Of a stretch of DNA of 64,000 bases, positions 19,149 to 29,567 are shown one piece after another. Position numbers and translations under genes: made by a program. Under the pieces are notes generated by a model. The model saw only the letters and a program-made list of their open reading frames with translations. It searched no databases and was not told where the DNA came from. Each line of letters starts with the position of its first letter. The first letter of the stretch is position 1. Source of the DNA: Saccharomycopsis malanga (lineage: Eukaryota; Ascomycota; Saccharomycetes; Ascoideales; Saccharomycopsidaceae); NCBI GenBank assembly GCA_004014935.1, contig CP025325.1, positions 1,922,001-1,986,000 of the forward strand, given 5' to 3'.

Positions 19149-21248
19149 TTATGCCTGCTGTTCATTTGCCAACTCAGATTTGACCCAACCTTCAAGACCA
19201 CCCTTGACTATAATGTCTTGCAAGTTGGTTCCCAACTCGCCGACCTTTTGTGACAAGACCACAGGGCCATTTTCACCATCAGTGACAGAAACAGTAGCAT
19301 TGGAGACGTCCCAAGTCAAGAACCAGCCGGTTCTTCTGGTCAATTCTTTGGTTGAGGCGTTTTTATATTTTTCACGCAACATGCTGATCAAGTCTGGAAT
19401 TTCCAACGTCAACAAGGCGTTGTTAATACTATTTCTGGAAAAAATATTACCGAAAGAACCAGCGACAATGAGCTTCATGTCTCTGGCAAGAATAGCTGTT
19501 GCTGCCTGTTCTCTGGAAGAACCTGTGCCGAAGTTGAATCCACTGACGACAATATCGCCCGCTTTGGTTTTGGCTCCAAACTCAGAGTCGTAGTTTTCCA
19601 TACAAACCTGGGCCATTTTCTCTCTAGGAACGTCATCTTGATATGTGTACTTACCTGGATATATACCGTCAGTGTTGATGTTGTCAGCGTCACAGAGAAC
19701 CAACTCCCCTACAATCTTCTTAGGGAATCCTTCCAAAACCTCCACCGCACTGCCTGCAGCATCAGTGTCACTACCAAAGGTCTCTGCCGCTGTTCCGGCA
19801 GGTTTTGGGTTGACAGTTATGGATTTAACCACCTCGCTTGTCTTTCTGACAGACTGTCCTAGGACTTCTTCTGGAGAACCTATTTTGCCTAGAACTGCAG
19901 AGGCAGCGACCACTTCTGGCGATGCCAAGAAGGCCAAGGCGTCTTTTGAACCCATTCTGCCTTTGAAGTTTCTGTTAGTAGCACTGATTCCAACCTCGCC
20001 AGGTTCAAGCAAACCGGTTCCAAGTCCAATACATGGTCCGCAACCCGCAGGCAATGGAATGGCACCTGCATCAATGATGCTTTGCCAATATCCCATTGTT
20101 TCGGCGTCTTTCTGGACATTGGAAGATGCTGCGGCAACATAAAACTCAACCCCCGGAGCAACCTTATGGCCCTTGATGATCTCTGCAGCAGCCTTGATGT
20201 CTGACAAGCGAGAGTTGGTGCACGAAACAAGGTAGGCCTTGTTGATTTTCATATTTTTGTTGGACAAGTCTGTCAACGAGTTGGACACCTTGACAGAGTT
20301 TGGTCCTGAAATGTATGGTGACAATGTGCTTAAATCGATTGTCAATGTCTTGGCATAATAAGCATCGCTGTCTGCATTGATTTTGCTCAACTTGTTCTTT
20401 AACACATTGAAGGTTTCATTGTTAATTCTCGGATGATTAGGACCTAAAAGCTTCAACCGTTCCTCGTACCAATTGACAACAGTTTCGTCAACAGGAAACA
20501 AGCCTGAAAGAGCACCCCATTCAGTGGTCATGTTGGCAATTGTTAATCTGTAATCTATAGGCAATGCATCAATATGTTCGCCCGTGAACTCAATCGCATG
20601 ATTCAAAACCTCGTCGTTGTTGAAAATCCCACACAACGAGACAATCACATCCTTGCCTGTCACACCCTTTGGCAACTTGCCTTTCAACTCAACCTTGGCA
20701 ACAGGAGGAATCTGCCACCACGTCTGGCCCGTGGCCCAGATTGATGCCGCGTCCGTCCGCACAATTGGAGTTCCTAGAACACCGAGCCCTCCGTATGTGT
20801 TAGAGTGTGAGTCCGAGGCTACAGTCATCGACAAAGGAAAGGCGTACCCTTCCTCTATCATGATCTGATGTCCAATACCTCTCCCGGCAGGATAGAAATC
20901 AACCCCATGTTGCTTGGCAAAATTTTCAATACTGCTGTACTTGGAAAGATTCTTTTCAGACTTGTTCTGGACATCATGGTCCAACGTCATCACAACTTGC
21001 CTGTTGTCCTTGATCTTCGACGCACCCAATCCCTTGAACTTCAAGGCAACAGGCCAACTGTTGTCATGGGTCATACAATGACGAGGCTTCACCGTCACAT
21101 AATCTCCAGAGTGCACCTTTTTGTTCTTTGCAAGACCTACCGCATAACGTTGTACAATCTTCTCAGTCAAGTTTTGCCCATAAAGACTTCTTGTCGATGT
21201 TGAAAACAACCGTCTACTTGCTACCACTGTGCTGATATATGATAACAT
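19149..21248 (-). CDS. LYS4: homoaconitase, mitochondrial (lysine synthesis)
   Basis: 699 residues, the normal size. It interconverts homocitrate and homoisocitrate in the alpha-aminoadipate lysine pathway of fungi. The first ~22 residues (Ser/Arg-rich with an [10 protein letters not shown] segment) form a mitochondrial presequence. Seen: [11 protein letters not shown] (91-101), [12 protein letters not shown] (146-157), and the [4Fe-4S] ligands Cys343 ([10 protein letters not shown]), Cys403 and Cys406 ([10 protein letters not shown]). The swivel domain [13 protein letters not shown] is near the C-terminus. All catalytic landmarks are intact. A perfect Gcn4 site lies in its short promoter, so general amino-acid control is expected. 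Confidence 0.97.
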   Translation of the reverse strand: MLSYISTVVASRRLFSTSTRSLYGQNLTEKIVQRYAVGLAKNKKVHSGDYVTVKPRHCMTHDNSWPVALKFKGLGASKIKDNRQVVMTLDHDVQNKSEKNLSKYSSIENFAKQHGVDFYPAGRGIGHQIMIEEGYAFPLSMTVASDSHSNTYGGLGVLGTPIVRTDAASIWATGQTWWQIPPVAKVELKGKLPKGVTGKDVIVSLCGIFNNDEVLNHAIEFTGEHIDALPIDYRLTIANMTTEWGALSGLFPVDETVVNWYEERLKLLGPNHPRINNETFNVLKNKLSKINADSDAYYAKTLTIDLSTLSPYISGPNSVKVSNSLTDLSNKNMKINKAYLVSCTNSRLSDIKAAAEIIKGHKVAPGVEFYVAAASSNVQKDAETMGYWQSIIDAGAIPLPAGCGPCIGLGTGLLEPGEVGISATNRNFKGRMGSKDALAFLASPEVVAASAVLGKIGSPEEVLGQSVRKTSEVVKSITVNPKPAGTAAETFGSDTDAAGSAVEVLEGFPKKIVGELVLCDADNINTDGIYPGKYTYQDDVPREKMAQVCMENYDSEFGAKTKAGDIVVSGFNFGTGSSREQAATAILARDMKLIVAGSFGNIFSRNSINNALLTLEIPDLISMLREKYKNASTKELTRRTGWFLTWDVSNATVSVTDGENGPVVLSQKVGELGTNLQDIIVKGGLEGWVKSELANEQQA

Positions 21249-21325
21249 ATCTTAATGTTCTCTTAATAAACAACACAAATGTTTTATCAACAGTAAAATT
21301 AACTTTAAATCTTCTTTTGCAATAG

Positions 21326-21332
21326 TGACTCA
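21326..21332. promoter_or_regulatory. Gcn4-type site TGACTCA in the LYS4 promoter
   Basis: Perfect TGACTCA, about 80 bp upstream of the LYS4 ATG in a 249-bp gap. Gcn4 control of lysine genes is established in yeasts; binding here is inferred. Confidence 0.75.
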
Positions 21333-21497
21333 TTGAAAAATTTCAGCCTCTCTTTTTAAACGCATCCCGCCCACCAGCCAATGACTGCTCCATCGAACGT
21401 CATCCGATGCATGTATATGCGTATATATGCAAGTATGGTGCTGACCACACATAATCACTACTATCGTCGCAGTGCGTATCATGTGCATGTACATGTA

Positions 21498-23279
21498 TCA
21501 TATGCCAAAGACGTCAAATTCGCAGCAGCTAGAATTGTCAATAGCAGCAGAACCGCTGGAAGCGTCACTGTTTATTAGCAGACTAACGTCCTTGATGAGT
21601 TCGTTATCCCAATCCTCCAACCTTTTGTTTAAGGCATTGTAATCTACCTGAATGTTTTTGAGTATATCGAACGAAACGTCCAAGTTTTCCAAATCCTCGT
21701 AACTAGACCGATAAGACATGTTCAGTGTTCCAGAAAGTTTGGATGTGCTCAGCAGAGTCATTTGTCTGGATTCCGTAACTTTGTTCAATTCGGTTTCCTG
21801 ATCCGCCTGCAAAAATGAAACTAGGTCAAAGTCGGTTTCCATGTCAATCAAGTCCTGATTTTCGTTATTGAAAAGTTGATTTACCAACTCATTGTAAGCA
21901 TTATCGTTCTCTTGGTTGTCGCACACCTCCTTATTAATCACACTTTGCAAAAAGTCCAGATTTATAATCAAATTCTTGAGGTTTATTAAATTGTTCTGAA
22001 TGAGATTCTTGGTACTGTGGAGCTTAATGTTTACAATTATAAGTATTGGGTCGCTGATTTTGACCTGGAGGTTCTTCAATATCCAGTAAATCGAGTTATT
22101 AAACTTGATGTTTCTGTTGAGATAAAGCTGGTTGGTGGTCTCCGATGAGTATTGAAAATTGATCAACTTGTTGAACCAACGATGATCGGTAGTGCCGCTA
22201 CTTTGTTTTTGAAGATACTGGTGATGGTCTTCAGCAGTCAGGCTTTTGATGCTGCTTGTTTCGTTATCGCTGCTGTCGTGGGCGGAATTTGACAGCTGGT
22301 GTTGATAATGGTGGTGTGGATGAAGAAAATGTGATTTGGAAGGGTTAGTCATATTACTATTTATTGCGGTTGCGTCTTCTTTATTGAGGGACGTTAAGTC
22401 AAAAAAACTAGAATTATTTTGTTTTTCTTCATAACTCCAAAACTTGGGCCAGTTTTTCTCGTTCAAATAATATTCAATCACTTGATTGATGTTCTGGGTG
22501 CCATTTTTCTCTTGAACAAACTTTTTCGTAACAAACTCATTGAACGACACTCCGTTTTTATTGATGAAACACCATGGTTTTGCAAGAATCTTCTTCAAAA
22601 ATATAAGCTCAATGAAAATTTCCCCAGAGTTGAGGTAAAGGTCTATTGACATTTTATCTAAATTCAAAGCGGGATTGAACAGTTGAGAATCCAAATGGCT
22701 TCGTGGAAACAATGTGGATTGAATAGGATTATCTATCAATTCGTTTACCGTAGTAATGTTTTGAAAAAATTGATTCAATTTCTTCAAAAAAATGAGATTA
22801 TGTTTGAGTCGAACATACACATTCTGGCCCTCTTGTTGCTGTGACTTGAACAACTTTATAAACTCGATAAGGTTGTGTATTTGCAAAGAAAGGAACAGTA
22901 AATATTGGAGCACTAGCTTGAGCTGTGTTAACTCAAGCTCTGCATCGTCATTCAACTGTATTTTGAACAAGTTGGAGTTGTTGAAAAAAGACAACTTGTT
23001 GATCTGCAAAGAAAGATTTACAATTTTAAATGATCTCCTGGTGATAATTCCTTTTAGAAAATCATTGGAATTTGACGTTATCGGAAGCTTGAACGATTTG
23101 TCCAATATAAGATAGTATATAATAGACTTAACAGTATATATGAACGACGGTAACTTGGGTATAATTATTTGATCTATGAGCCAGTCTTGGTCATTGATAA
23201 GATTCCTTATGGATTGCGACCGCTTTTGTTCCGCCAGAACCGCTGGATAAAACTCCGTTGTAGTCATGGTTACTAGCAA
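21498..23279 (-). CDS. RAV2: Rogdi/Rav2-like RAVE complex subunit
   Basis: 593 residues. RAVE (Rav1, Rav2, Skp1) reassembles V1 with V0 to reactivate the vacuolar H+-ATPase. Identification rests on the order of weak Rogdi-family blocks: KLPITSNSNDFLKGIIT (about 72-88) then a helix with many Leu; TLFPRSHL...LFNPALNLDKMSIDLYLNSGEI (about 188-230), matching the Rogdi segment where APALP precedes a beta-strand and a Leu-rich helix; and NNSIYWILKNLQVKISD near 395-412. It is much longer than S. cerevisiae Rav2 (351) because of a Ser/His/Asp insertion (about 305-375) and a long acidic, Asn-rich C-terminal tail. The tail holds three CTG codons in a Ser/Thr run. An in-frame ATG at 23267 (MTTTEFYP) is an alternative start. 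Divergent from UTP13 across 247 bp. Confidence 0.6.
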   Translation of the reverse strand: MLVTMTTTEFYPAVLAEQKRSQSIRNLINDQDWLIDQIIIPKLPSFIYTVKSIIYYLILDKSFKLPITSNSNDFLKGIITRRSFKIVNLSLQINKLSFFNNSNLFKIQLNDDAELELTQLKLVLQYLLFLSLQIHNLIEFIKLFKSQQQEGQNVYVRLKHNLIFLKKLNQFFQNITTVNELIDNPIQSTLFPRSHLDSQLFNPALNLDKMSIDLYLNSGEIFIELIFLKKILAKPWCFINKNGVSFNEFVTKKFVQEKNGTQNINQVIEYYLNEKNWPKFWSYEEKQNNSSFFDLTSLNKEDATAINSNMTNPSKSHFLHPHHHYQHQLSNSAHDSSDNETSSIKSLTAEDHHQYLQKQSSGTTDHRWFNKLINFQYSSETTNQLYLNRNIKFNNSIYWILKNLQVKISDPILIIVNIKLHSTKNLIQNNLINLKNLIINLDFLQSVINKEVCDNQENDNAYNELVNQLFNNENQDLIDMETDFDLVSFLQADQETELNKVTESRQMTLLSTSKLSGTLNMSYRSSYEDLENLDVSFDILKNIQVDYNALNKRLEDWDNELIKDVSLLINSDASSGSAAIDNSSCCEFDVFGI

Positions 23280-23398
23280 AAACTTGTCAAGTACAATTCT
23301 CTTCTCATTGCTCTCAATTCTATAATTATATACACCCTAATGTCATACTTATCCCAGTGCGTGCATTTAGTGATTATTGGGTGTCAATCTAGCCTTAT

Positions 23399-23405
23399 CG
23401 GGTAA
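23399..23405 (-). promoter_or_regulatory. Reb1-like site (TTACCCG on the minus strand)
   Basis: CGGGTAA lies ten bases upstream of the PAC box between RAV2 and UTP13. It matches the TTACCCG core bound by Reb1-type general regulatory factors. A second copy lies upstream of RMT2. Confidence 0.45.
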
Positions 23406-23408
23406 CCC

Positions 23409-23416
23409 GCGATGAG
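23409..23416 (+). promoter_or_regulatory. PAC element GCGATGAG upstream of UTP13
   Basis: Exact PAC core, 111 bp before the UTP13 ATG. PAC with RRPE marks ribosome-biogenesis (RiBi) promoters across yeasts, which agrees with the gene it precedes. Confidence 0.75.
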
Positions 23417-23435
23417 TTGGAAAAAAAAAATATTT

Positions 23436-23446
23436 TGAAATTTTCA
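23436..23446 (-). promoter_or_regulatory. RRPE-like element upstream of UTP13
   Basis: TGAAATTTTCA, which reads TGAAAATTTCA on the other strand, one base off the usual RRPE consensus. It lies 20 bp downstream of the PAC box, the standard pairing in ribosome-biogenesis promoters (Stb3/Sfp1 targets). Confidence 0.6.
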
Positions 23447-23526
23447 CTTTTATTTTATAGAGATAATAATAATATTATAGTGAGTTTAAAGGTGTAATTG
23501 CATAGGGTTTCGCAAACATCCACATT

Positions 23527-26067
23527 ATGAGCATCTCAGCTATATCTTATGAGAGTTCTGAGATACGCCCTTTCTATATTGGGAGCGCGTTTGCATCCAT
23601 CACGCATGATGGATCTACGTTAGCATCTGCCATAAACGAAGAGATTGTAATATCTGATCTTCAAGAGGGGAAAGTTTTAGAAACTTTGCCTGGAGATGGT
23701 GAGGATGTGACTGTTTTGCAGATCACACCAGATGCGCAGAAGCTTGCCATATTATCGGCGTCTCACCAAGCACAGATTTACGATTTGGCTACTCAAAAAA
23801 CGACGCATTCTTTCAAACTACCCAGTCCAGTCTATTCGACGGCTGTTGACGCTACATCAACTTTATTTGCTTTTGGTGGCACTGACGGTTTGGTGCAAGT
23901 TTGGGACATTGATAACGGTTACATAACACACTCTTTGAAAGGCCATTCATCGATCATTTCCTGCTTGAAGTTTTATGGAGAGCTCAACTCCAACAAATGG
24001 TTTCTTTTGTCGGGAGATGTTTCTGGAGTCATCAAAATTTGGGACTTAGTGAAGCGGAAGTGTATTGCCACATTGAACGAGCATAATGCACCGGTAAGAG
24101 GCATTGAAATCAGTGAGGATTTCCGTTATATGATAAGTGGAGGTAGAGACAGTGTGATCAACGTTTTCGAAATTTCGGCTAAAAACAACAAATCATATGG
24201 TTTCAAGGTTGTTAAGACGATTCCTACAAAACAGCAAATAGAAGCCTGTGGTTTTGTTAGCCTGGTCGGTAAGAAACTGGCTGATATGTCTGGAGATTAT
24301 ATATATTTTGGAGGTGACGGCAACTATGTGCAGGTGTATGATTTTGCCCAGGATGTGCTTATAGGAAGTTCTGCCATTCCTATCGAAACAAGTGAAGAGC
24401 TTATGTTGACTCAATTAATCAAAATTTCTGACAACAGACTTGTAGCCGTACAATCTGACCAAGTAATTAAGGTTTTTGATTTTTCTGAGGCTGTTATCAA
24501 TACGGAAACCCAAAAGTATCATCTTTCTCCAAACAAAACATATGCTGGTAATCACGGTATTGTGTCGGACATAGCCTTTGTTGGCAATAATCATGCCAGT
24601 GTTGCTTTGGCAACTAATTCACCTGCTTTGAGAATCATAAAACCGTTTGAAAACCAGTTTGAAGTAGAAATCCTTGAAGGTCATACTGATTTCCTTAATG
24701 CTGTGGATGTCAGTGAAGATGGGCGATGGCTAGTTACTGCCAGTAAAGACAAAGATGCCAGACTTTGGAAGTTCAATGAACACACCCAGAGTTTTGACAA
24801 TCTCATTGTATTCAAAGGTCATTCGGCAGCTGTGACTGCGATTTCCATGTCGAATGTTTTCCATGGTGGAGAGGAACATTCCCAACCAACCTTCATCATC
24901 AGCGGCTCTAACGATTTAACGATAAAAAAATGGGAAATTCCTAAACTTCATACTGTCAAGGAGGCTTTTCCTATCACAATAAACAACTCTAAATATACAA
25001 GAAAAGCTCACGAAAAAGATATTAATTCCATTGATCTTGCTCCAAACGACGAGTTCTTTGCCACTGCCTCATATGATAAGACTGGAAAGATCTGGGACTG
25101 TCAAAATGGTGAAACGGTGGGAATTCTCAGAGGCCATAAAAGAGGGTTATGGAGAATCAAGTTCTGTCCATTTGACAAGTTGGTATTGACATGTTCTGGT
25201 GACAAGACTTTGAAACTTTGGTCCTTGCAGACTTATCAATGTGTTAAGACCTTTGAAGGACATAGTAATTCTGTACTTGACTGCAAGTTTATAAATCGTA
25301 AGAAAATTCTTACGAATGATGTTTCCTCCAACAGCAACTTTGAAATGGTTTCCAAAAAATCTTTTAATGAGATTGTTTCCTGTGGTGCTGATGGACTTGT
25401 CAAGCTTTGGGACTTGAAGTCCGGAGACATCTTGAAAACCTTTGACAACCATATTGACAAAATCTGGTGTATGGCATTGCAGAAAACCGATGGTGAATAT
25501 TTGATCAGTGCTGATAACGAAGGTATGATTGTATTGTGGAAGGATAACACTTTGGAGAAGATGAAAGAAAACCAAAAAAACGAGAAAGAGTTGGTTGAAC
25601 AGCAACAATCCTTAGAAAATTACATAAGATCAAAGGATTGGAAAAACGCTTTCAAATTGGCCTTGAAACTCAAGCATCCTATGAAATTGTACAGTGTGTT
25701 GAAATCTTCTATTGAGTCTGAAAACAGTATTGCTGCCACTCTGTCGAATGAAGATCCTGTTTATTTGGGTTCCAAGGATTTGGATGAATGTATTAAAGAC
25801 TTGGATGACGAAGAAATTAGAATAGTTTTTTCAAAACTTAGAAACTGGAATACCAATTTCAAATTTTTTGAGATCAGTCAGAGGTTGATCAAATGCATAT
25901 TGAATTACCATGATATCAATAAACTTGTGGATATTCCAGGATTAATGAAGATTATTGAGGCTGTCATTCCATATAACCAACGTCATTACCAAAGAATCGA
26001 CGGTTTGGTGGAAGACAGTTATATCCTTGATTACACTATTCAAGAGATGAATAAGCTTATAGTTTAG
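23527..26067 (+). CDS. UTP13: U3 snoRNP / SSU processome WD40 protein
   Basis: 846 residues (817 in S. cerevisiae). Member of the UTP-B subcomplex that assembles on the pre-rRNA 5' external spacer in the nucleolus and is needed for 18S rRNA. Two tandem WD40 propellers fill the first ~680 residues, with repeats such as LVQVWDIDNGYITHSLKGH, VIKIWDLVKRKC, TGKIWDCQNGETV and LKLWSLQTYQC. The C-terminal helical Utp13 domain follows from about 690, ending HYQRIDGLVEDSYILDYT, nearly as in S. cerevisiae. The similarity is collinear throughout, so both ends are secure. The promoter has PAC and RRPE-like motifs. Convergent with the YMD8-like gene across 115 bp. Confidence 0.97.
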   Translation: MSISAISYESSEIRPFYIGSAFASITHDGSTLASAINEEIVISDLQEGKVLETLPGDGEDVTVLQITPDAQKLAILSASHQAQIYDLATQKTTHSFKLPSPVYSTAVDATSTLFAFGGTDGLVQVWDIDNGYITHSLKGHSSIISCLKFYGELNSNKWFLLSGDVSGVIKIWDLVKRKCIATLNEHNAPVRGIEISEDFRYMISGGRDSVINVFEISAKNNKSYGFKVVKTIPTKQQIEACGFVSLVGKKLADMSGDYIYFGGDGNYVQVYDFAQDVLIGSSAIPIETSEELMLTQLIKISDNRLVAVQSDQVIKVFDFSEAVINTETQKYHLSPNKTYAGNHGIVSDIAFVGNNHASVALATNSPALRIIKPFENQFEVEILEGHTDFLNAVDVSEDGRWLVTASKDKDARLWKFNEHTQSFDNLIVFKGHSAAVTAISMSNVFHGGEEHSQPTFIISGSNDLTIKKWEIPKLHTVKEAFPITINNSKYTRKAHEKDINSIDLAPNDEFFATASYDKTGKIWDCQNGETVGILRGHKRGLWRIKFCPFDKLVLTCSGDKTLKLWSLQTYQCVKTFEGHSNSVLDCKFINRKKILTNDVSSNSNFEMVSKKSFNEIVSCGADGLVKLWDLKSGDILKTFDNHIDKIWCMALQKTDGEYLISADNEGMIVLWKDNTLEKMKENQKNEKELVEQQQSLENYIRSKDWKNAFKLALKLKHPMKLYSVLKSSIESENSIAATLSNEDPVYLGSKDLDECIKDLDDEEIRIVFSKLRNWNTNFKFFEISQRLIKCILNYHDINKLVDIPGLMKIIEAVIPYNQRHYQRIDGLVEDSYILDYTIQEMNKLIV

Positions 26068-26182
26068 GGTTATTTTTTTTAGTATAGTTATAGAATTACA
26101 ATGCATGGTGCACTACATTTGACAAACAATGTAAAAGCAGTAAAAATGTTTTTAAGAATACTAATAAAAAAATTAAGATTCA

Positions 26183-27688
26183 TTAATCTCTCACATTCCT
26201 CAACTCGATGCCCAATTCAGATGCATTTACCTCGTCACCCACCTTCTGATATCCTACGTCCTGTTTATCCTCACTGAATCTATAATAATTGTACCAGATA
26301 ATGTCGGACAAGGTGATTATCAACCCAAAGGAGTTGATTATGGTTAACTTGTCTCCAAAGATGAAGGTGCTTACTATAATAGTAAGTAATTCTTTGAAGA
26401 TACCAGCGATACTTAAAGTCACAACATGGGACTTTTGAAGAAGTCTCAATTCAAATAATGTCATACAAAATACTAACAAACCAGGCATTATCAATATCAA
26501 AACGGTTTTAAAAATACCCTTGTCAGTCCATATATCATTTTTGAAGAAACTATGGATGTTTTCCACGAACGCCCCAATGACAAATAGAATAAGGAACATT
26601 GGGGGTGACAAGTAATATATGGTGGCTACAGGACTATTCACATGTTCATTTTGTTTCAATACCAACTGTGTAAGAGCCCATCGAAGACCAGACATACAAC
26701 TGGCAACAAGGACTAAAAAGGAACCAAAAAGCAAATCAGCGCGTTTCCTTTCTTGTTCTTCAACGCTATCATGGCCACGTTCATTACCTGAACCACCCAC
26801 CATCATCATAACTCCAAATGTCATAATGCCCACAATGCATGCTAATTTGAAGGTCAATTTTTCCAATTTGAAAAGCACACCGAAAACCAAAACAAACGCA
26901 ACTGAAGACGACTTGATCATAGTGTATAAACTCAAGGTGATAAAGCGGAAGCTCACATTACCACAACCAATATCGCCGCTGGTAGCAATAGCACAAGGAA
27001 GAATGGATACAAGATAAACTCTTTTGTCCATCATATAGTCTGCGAATCTAAAAGCACGTTTCAGGCCTGCTGATGTGTCTGATCCGTCAATGTTATCAAT
27101 GATAGGGTTTTTTACCTGTCCCAATTGGATTTGCTGTGCTGTTGGAGGCCTTAGTTTAGGTACAAAGTAGATCAAGGCAAAACTGAGCCAAAAAAGAACA
27201 AACTGGTGGAATGAAGTGCTAATAATAGGATAAGGAAAGTTTAAGTTGGATTTATCAAACATCCATTTGTTGTATAAGGATATAGCCAATGAAAAGACAT
27301 ACCAACCTAGAATACAGCCTAGAATATTCAAAGTATCATGACTAGGATGTAATATAAATTGTATATAACTTTGAGTGGACCCCGAGTTCATGCTTTGGTC
27401 CTGATCAACACGCTTATTTTCAGTCTCGTAGTCCTCATCATCAATATTGAAATCCTCAAAATCATCATTTTCATCGTCTGTTCCTTCAAATCTCACACGG
27501 TGTTTTTTCTTCAGTATAGGTCTTGTTTGCTCTTGTTTTATAGGCGGCAAGGGCTTATCTATGTTATAATCTTTCTTCTGAATACCTGGGGAAGCCAGTG
27601 TATGGGCACTGGTGGATCCAGGGGCAAGCTCACCATAATTGATGTCAGCGGTAGCTGAAAGCCTTCTGGAATGCAATCCGCCATTCAT
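26183..27688 (-). CDS. YMD8: nucleotide-sugar/triose-phosphate transporter family protein, Ymd8-like
   Basis: 501 residues. Predicted Golgi or ER carrier of the drug/metabolite transporter superfamily (SLC35C2 type). A cytosolic N-terminal region of ~115 residues includes an acidic stretch (DDENDDFEDFNIDDEDYE, about 74-91). Then come about ten hydrophobic segments. The best landmarks are SLAISLYNKWMF (first helix, with the YNKW typical of the TPT family), CGNVSFRFITLSLYTMIKSSS (family motif with the charged or polar K-S pair) and SGLRWALTQLVL. The pattern is as in S. cerevisiae Ymd8 and not the GDP-mannose carriers, which have a different GALNK-type motif. The substrate is unknown. Confidence 0.72.
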   Translation of the reverse strand: MNGGLHSRRLSATADINYGELAPGSTSAHTLASPGIQKKDYNIDKPLPPIKQEQTRPILKKKHRVRFEGTDDENDDFEDFNIDDEDYETENKRVDQDQSMNSGSTQSYIQFILHPSHDTLNILGCILGWYVFSLAISLYNKWMFDKSNLNFPYPIISTSFHQFVLFWLSFALIYFVPKLRPPTAQQIQLGQVKNPIIDNIDGSDTSAGLKRAFRFADYMMDKRVYLVSILPCAIATSGDIGCGNVSFRFITLSLYTMIKSSSVAFVLVFGVLFKLEKLTFKLACIVGIMTFGVMMMVGGSGNERGHDSVEEQERKRADLLFGSFLVLVASCMSGLRWALTQLVLKQNEHVNSPVATIYYLSPPMFLILFVIGAFVENIHSFFKNDIWTDKGIFKTVLILIMPGLLVFCMTLFELRLLQKSHVVTLSIAGIFKELLTIIVSTFIFGDKLTIINSFGLIITLSDIIWYNYYRFSEDKQDVGYQKVGDEVNASELGIELRNVRD

Positions 27689-29567
27689 AACTGGGCGCTG
27701 GAAATCCTGTTGCGGATAGATCTTATCGCAAACAAAGGATATTATCCAATAGTTGGTGTTTTATAATTGAGAATCGAGACTAGATACCGTTAAACTAGAG
27801 TCTCTTTTTAGTAAATGGTTGTTTCAGTTGATTTTCTTGATTTTCTTATAAATCACGCATGTCTTGACAAGTGTACGTATAGCACACTACCCTCTATATA
27901 TGTACACGCAGCCTTTAACAAATGGGAAAAGTTGCTCCCTATGAAGGGGTATTTAGCAAAAAGAGAGCTGGTTAGCAAATAAAGATGTAACTGGAAGTGT
28001 GTAATGTCTATGTTAATAATCAATTTATATAATAATATTGGACAACATACATATCTAATAATATTACCCCTATATATCAATAGCCAAAAGATACTTTGAA
28101 AATATGAAAAATGCTGGTTATGTAAATAAGTATTTCATATCTTAAATTATCTTAACCCAAAAAGTAATCTTATTCTATATTAGCCTAAGGGATAATTTTA
28201 TAAAAGCATTCATAAATTATATTCCAAATATTTAATAAACATAAAATTATTAATAAATAATATTTTAGTAAAAGGGCATATCTATTAGTTGCAAATAATG
28301 TGCTTATATAAACTATAGGTTTTGTATAACGTTCAAGGAATTAGCCTTTATGAAAATAAACATTACTTTCCACCTTTTTTTTATTAAAACCAATATTTTG
28401 GTTATTATTTATTAAAGTTGATTGTTAATACATACTTGAACAACTGGTGGTAAACGTTAGGATGAATAATGGTTCAAAAACAGAAACTAAAAAAGAATTT
28501 TCATAAAAATGCAATACATTTTCAATAAACACATGTATAGCTGATTTGGATGTCTGAAAAAAATCATAGATTATTGGTAGATTGCCTTGAAAACTAGCCA
28601 CTGTAAAACGGAAATGGTATCGATGAATTCAAATCATTTAAGTTATAAATCAAGATACTGAACGTGGTTTCCACAGGCAAGTGCAACTGTCTGAAATACG
28701 ACCTAGACAAAAGTCTAGTGCTTACTTTCCAACCCATCGGGTGTTCAAAAAATCCAGTGAGAAGTTTACAATGACCAGGACATACTTGGCTTCTTTCCCA
28801 CTGGGTTTTACCAAGTCCCTTTAGACATAGCGCGTACATACGGGACTGATATGTACTGGGCTCGAAATATAAGATTATTATTATTATTATTATAAAATTT
28901 CACCTTATACACGTGATCATTGTGTCAGTTAAGTTTTTTCAGTGTAAAAAAAATGGATAGTAATGATTTGGCTTTTAAAGGGACTTAACTACGTTAGAGA
29001 AACTTTAGAATGTCCATTTTAATATCTTTATTTGCATATAATACAGTCTGTAATAATAGGTTTTACATCTGAGCTTCATGTTTGGTGCAACACCTTTTTT
29101 TTTAATTTTGTCTTTACTTCGTAAGTACTTTTTTTTTTTTGTTCAAAACCCTCAAAAGTTGTGACAATATTTTGTAAACGTAAATTGAGTTGACACAACA
29201 ATAAATATATTTTGTTAAAATATATTTTGTTTGCTGTTTGCTACAGTAAAACCGAAACTTTTTCACACAAGCCAGCTCAGGCAAAACAAATGCAAATTCC
29301 AAAGGACAACGCGTACAATAATATAACAAAGCAAAAGAGAAAAAGAATAACTAATTCTAGCAAGAGATGATTTTCTAAAATTCTAAACGAGCTGTGCAGA
29401 CTATACAAAATCAGCAAAAAAATGAAATCAGAAGGGCAATAAGGGAACGTTAACAAAAAAAATCAAAAAATCGAAACAACAAATAAACAGACAAACTAAC
29501 TGGTTAATATATATAACATAAAAGAGTGTTCTTTAGCGTACCAAACAAAATTAATAAACAAGGTGAT
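27689..29567. other. 1.9-kb AT-rich intergenic region with one GC-rich island
   Basis: Between the 5' end of the YMD8-like gene and the 3' end of STE12. By hand count GC falls to about 10% at 28201-28260, among the lowest in the window, then rises to about 45% at 28660-28865. It holds an ATT microsatellite (28874-28893), a CACGTG at 28910-28915 and T9-T10 runs near 29095-29140. No convincing ORF. The AT trough could act as a replication origin, but nothing in it proves this. Confidence 0.5.
28660..28865. other. GC-rich island of unknown function
   Basis: About 45% GC against 10-27% in the flanks (hand counts over 60-base lines), abruptly bounded on the right by an ATT microsatellite. It contains paired short elements such as CCCACTGGGTTTTACC and CTAGACAAAAGTCTAG (an inverted repeat, 28703-28718). 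It could be a structured RNA, a promoter island or old mobile DNA. An 81-codon minus-strand frame crosses it but lacks coding character. Confidence 0.35.

Noticed and set aside
28594-28839. 81-codon minus-strand frame over the GC-rich island
   Set aside because: No coding character beyond being open; the island is better treated as non-coding until shown otherwise.
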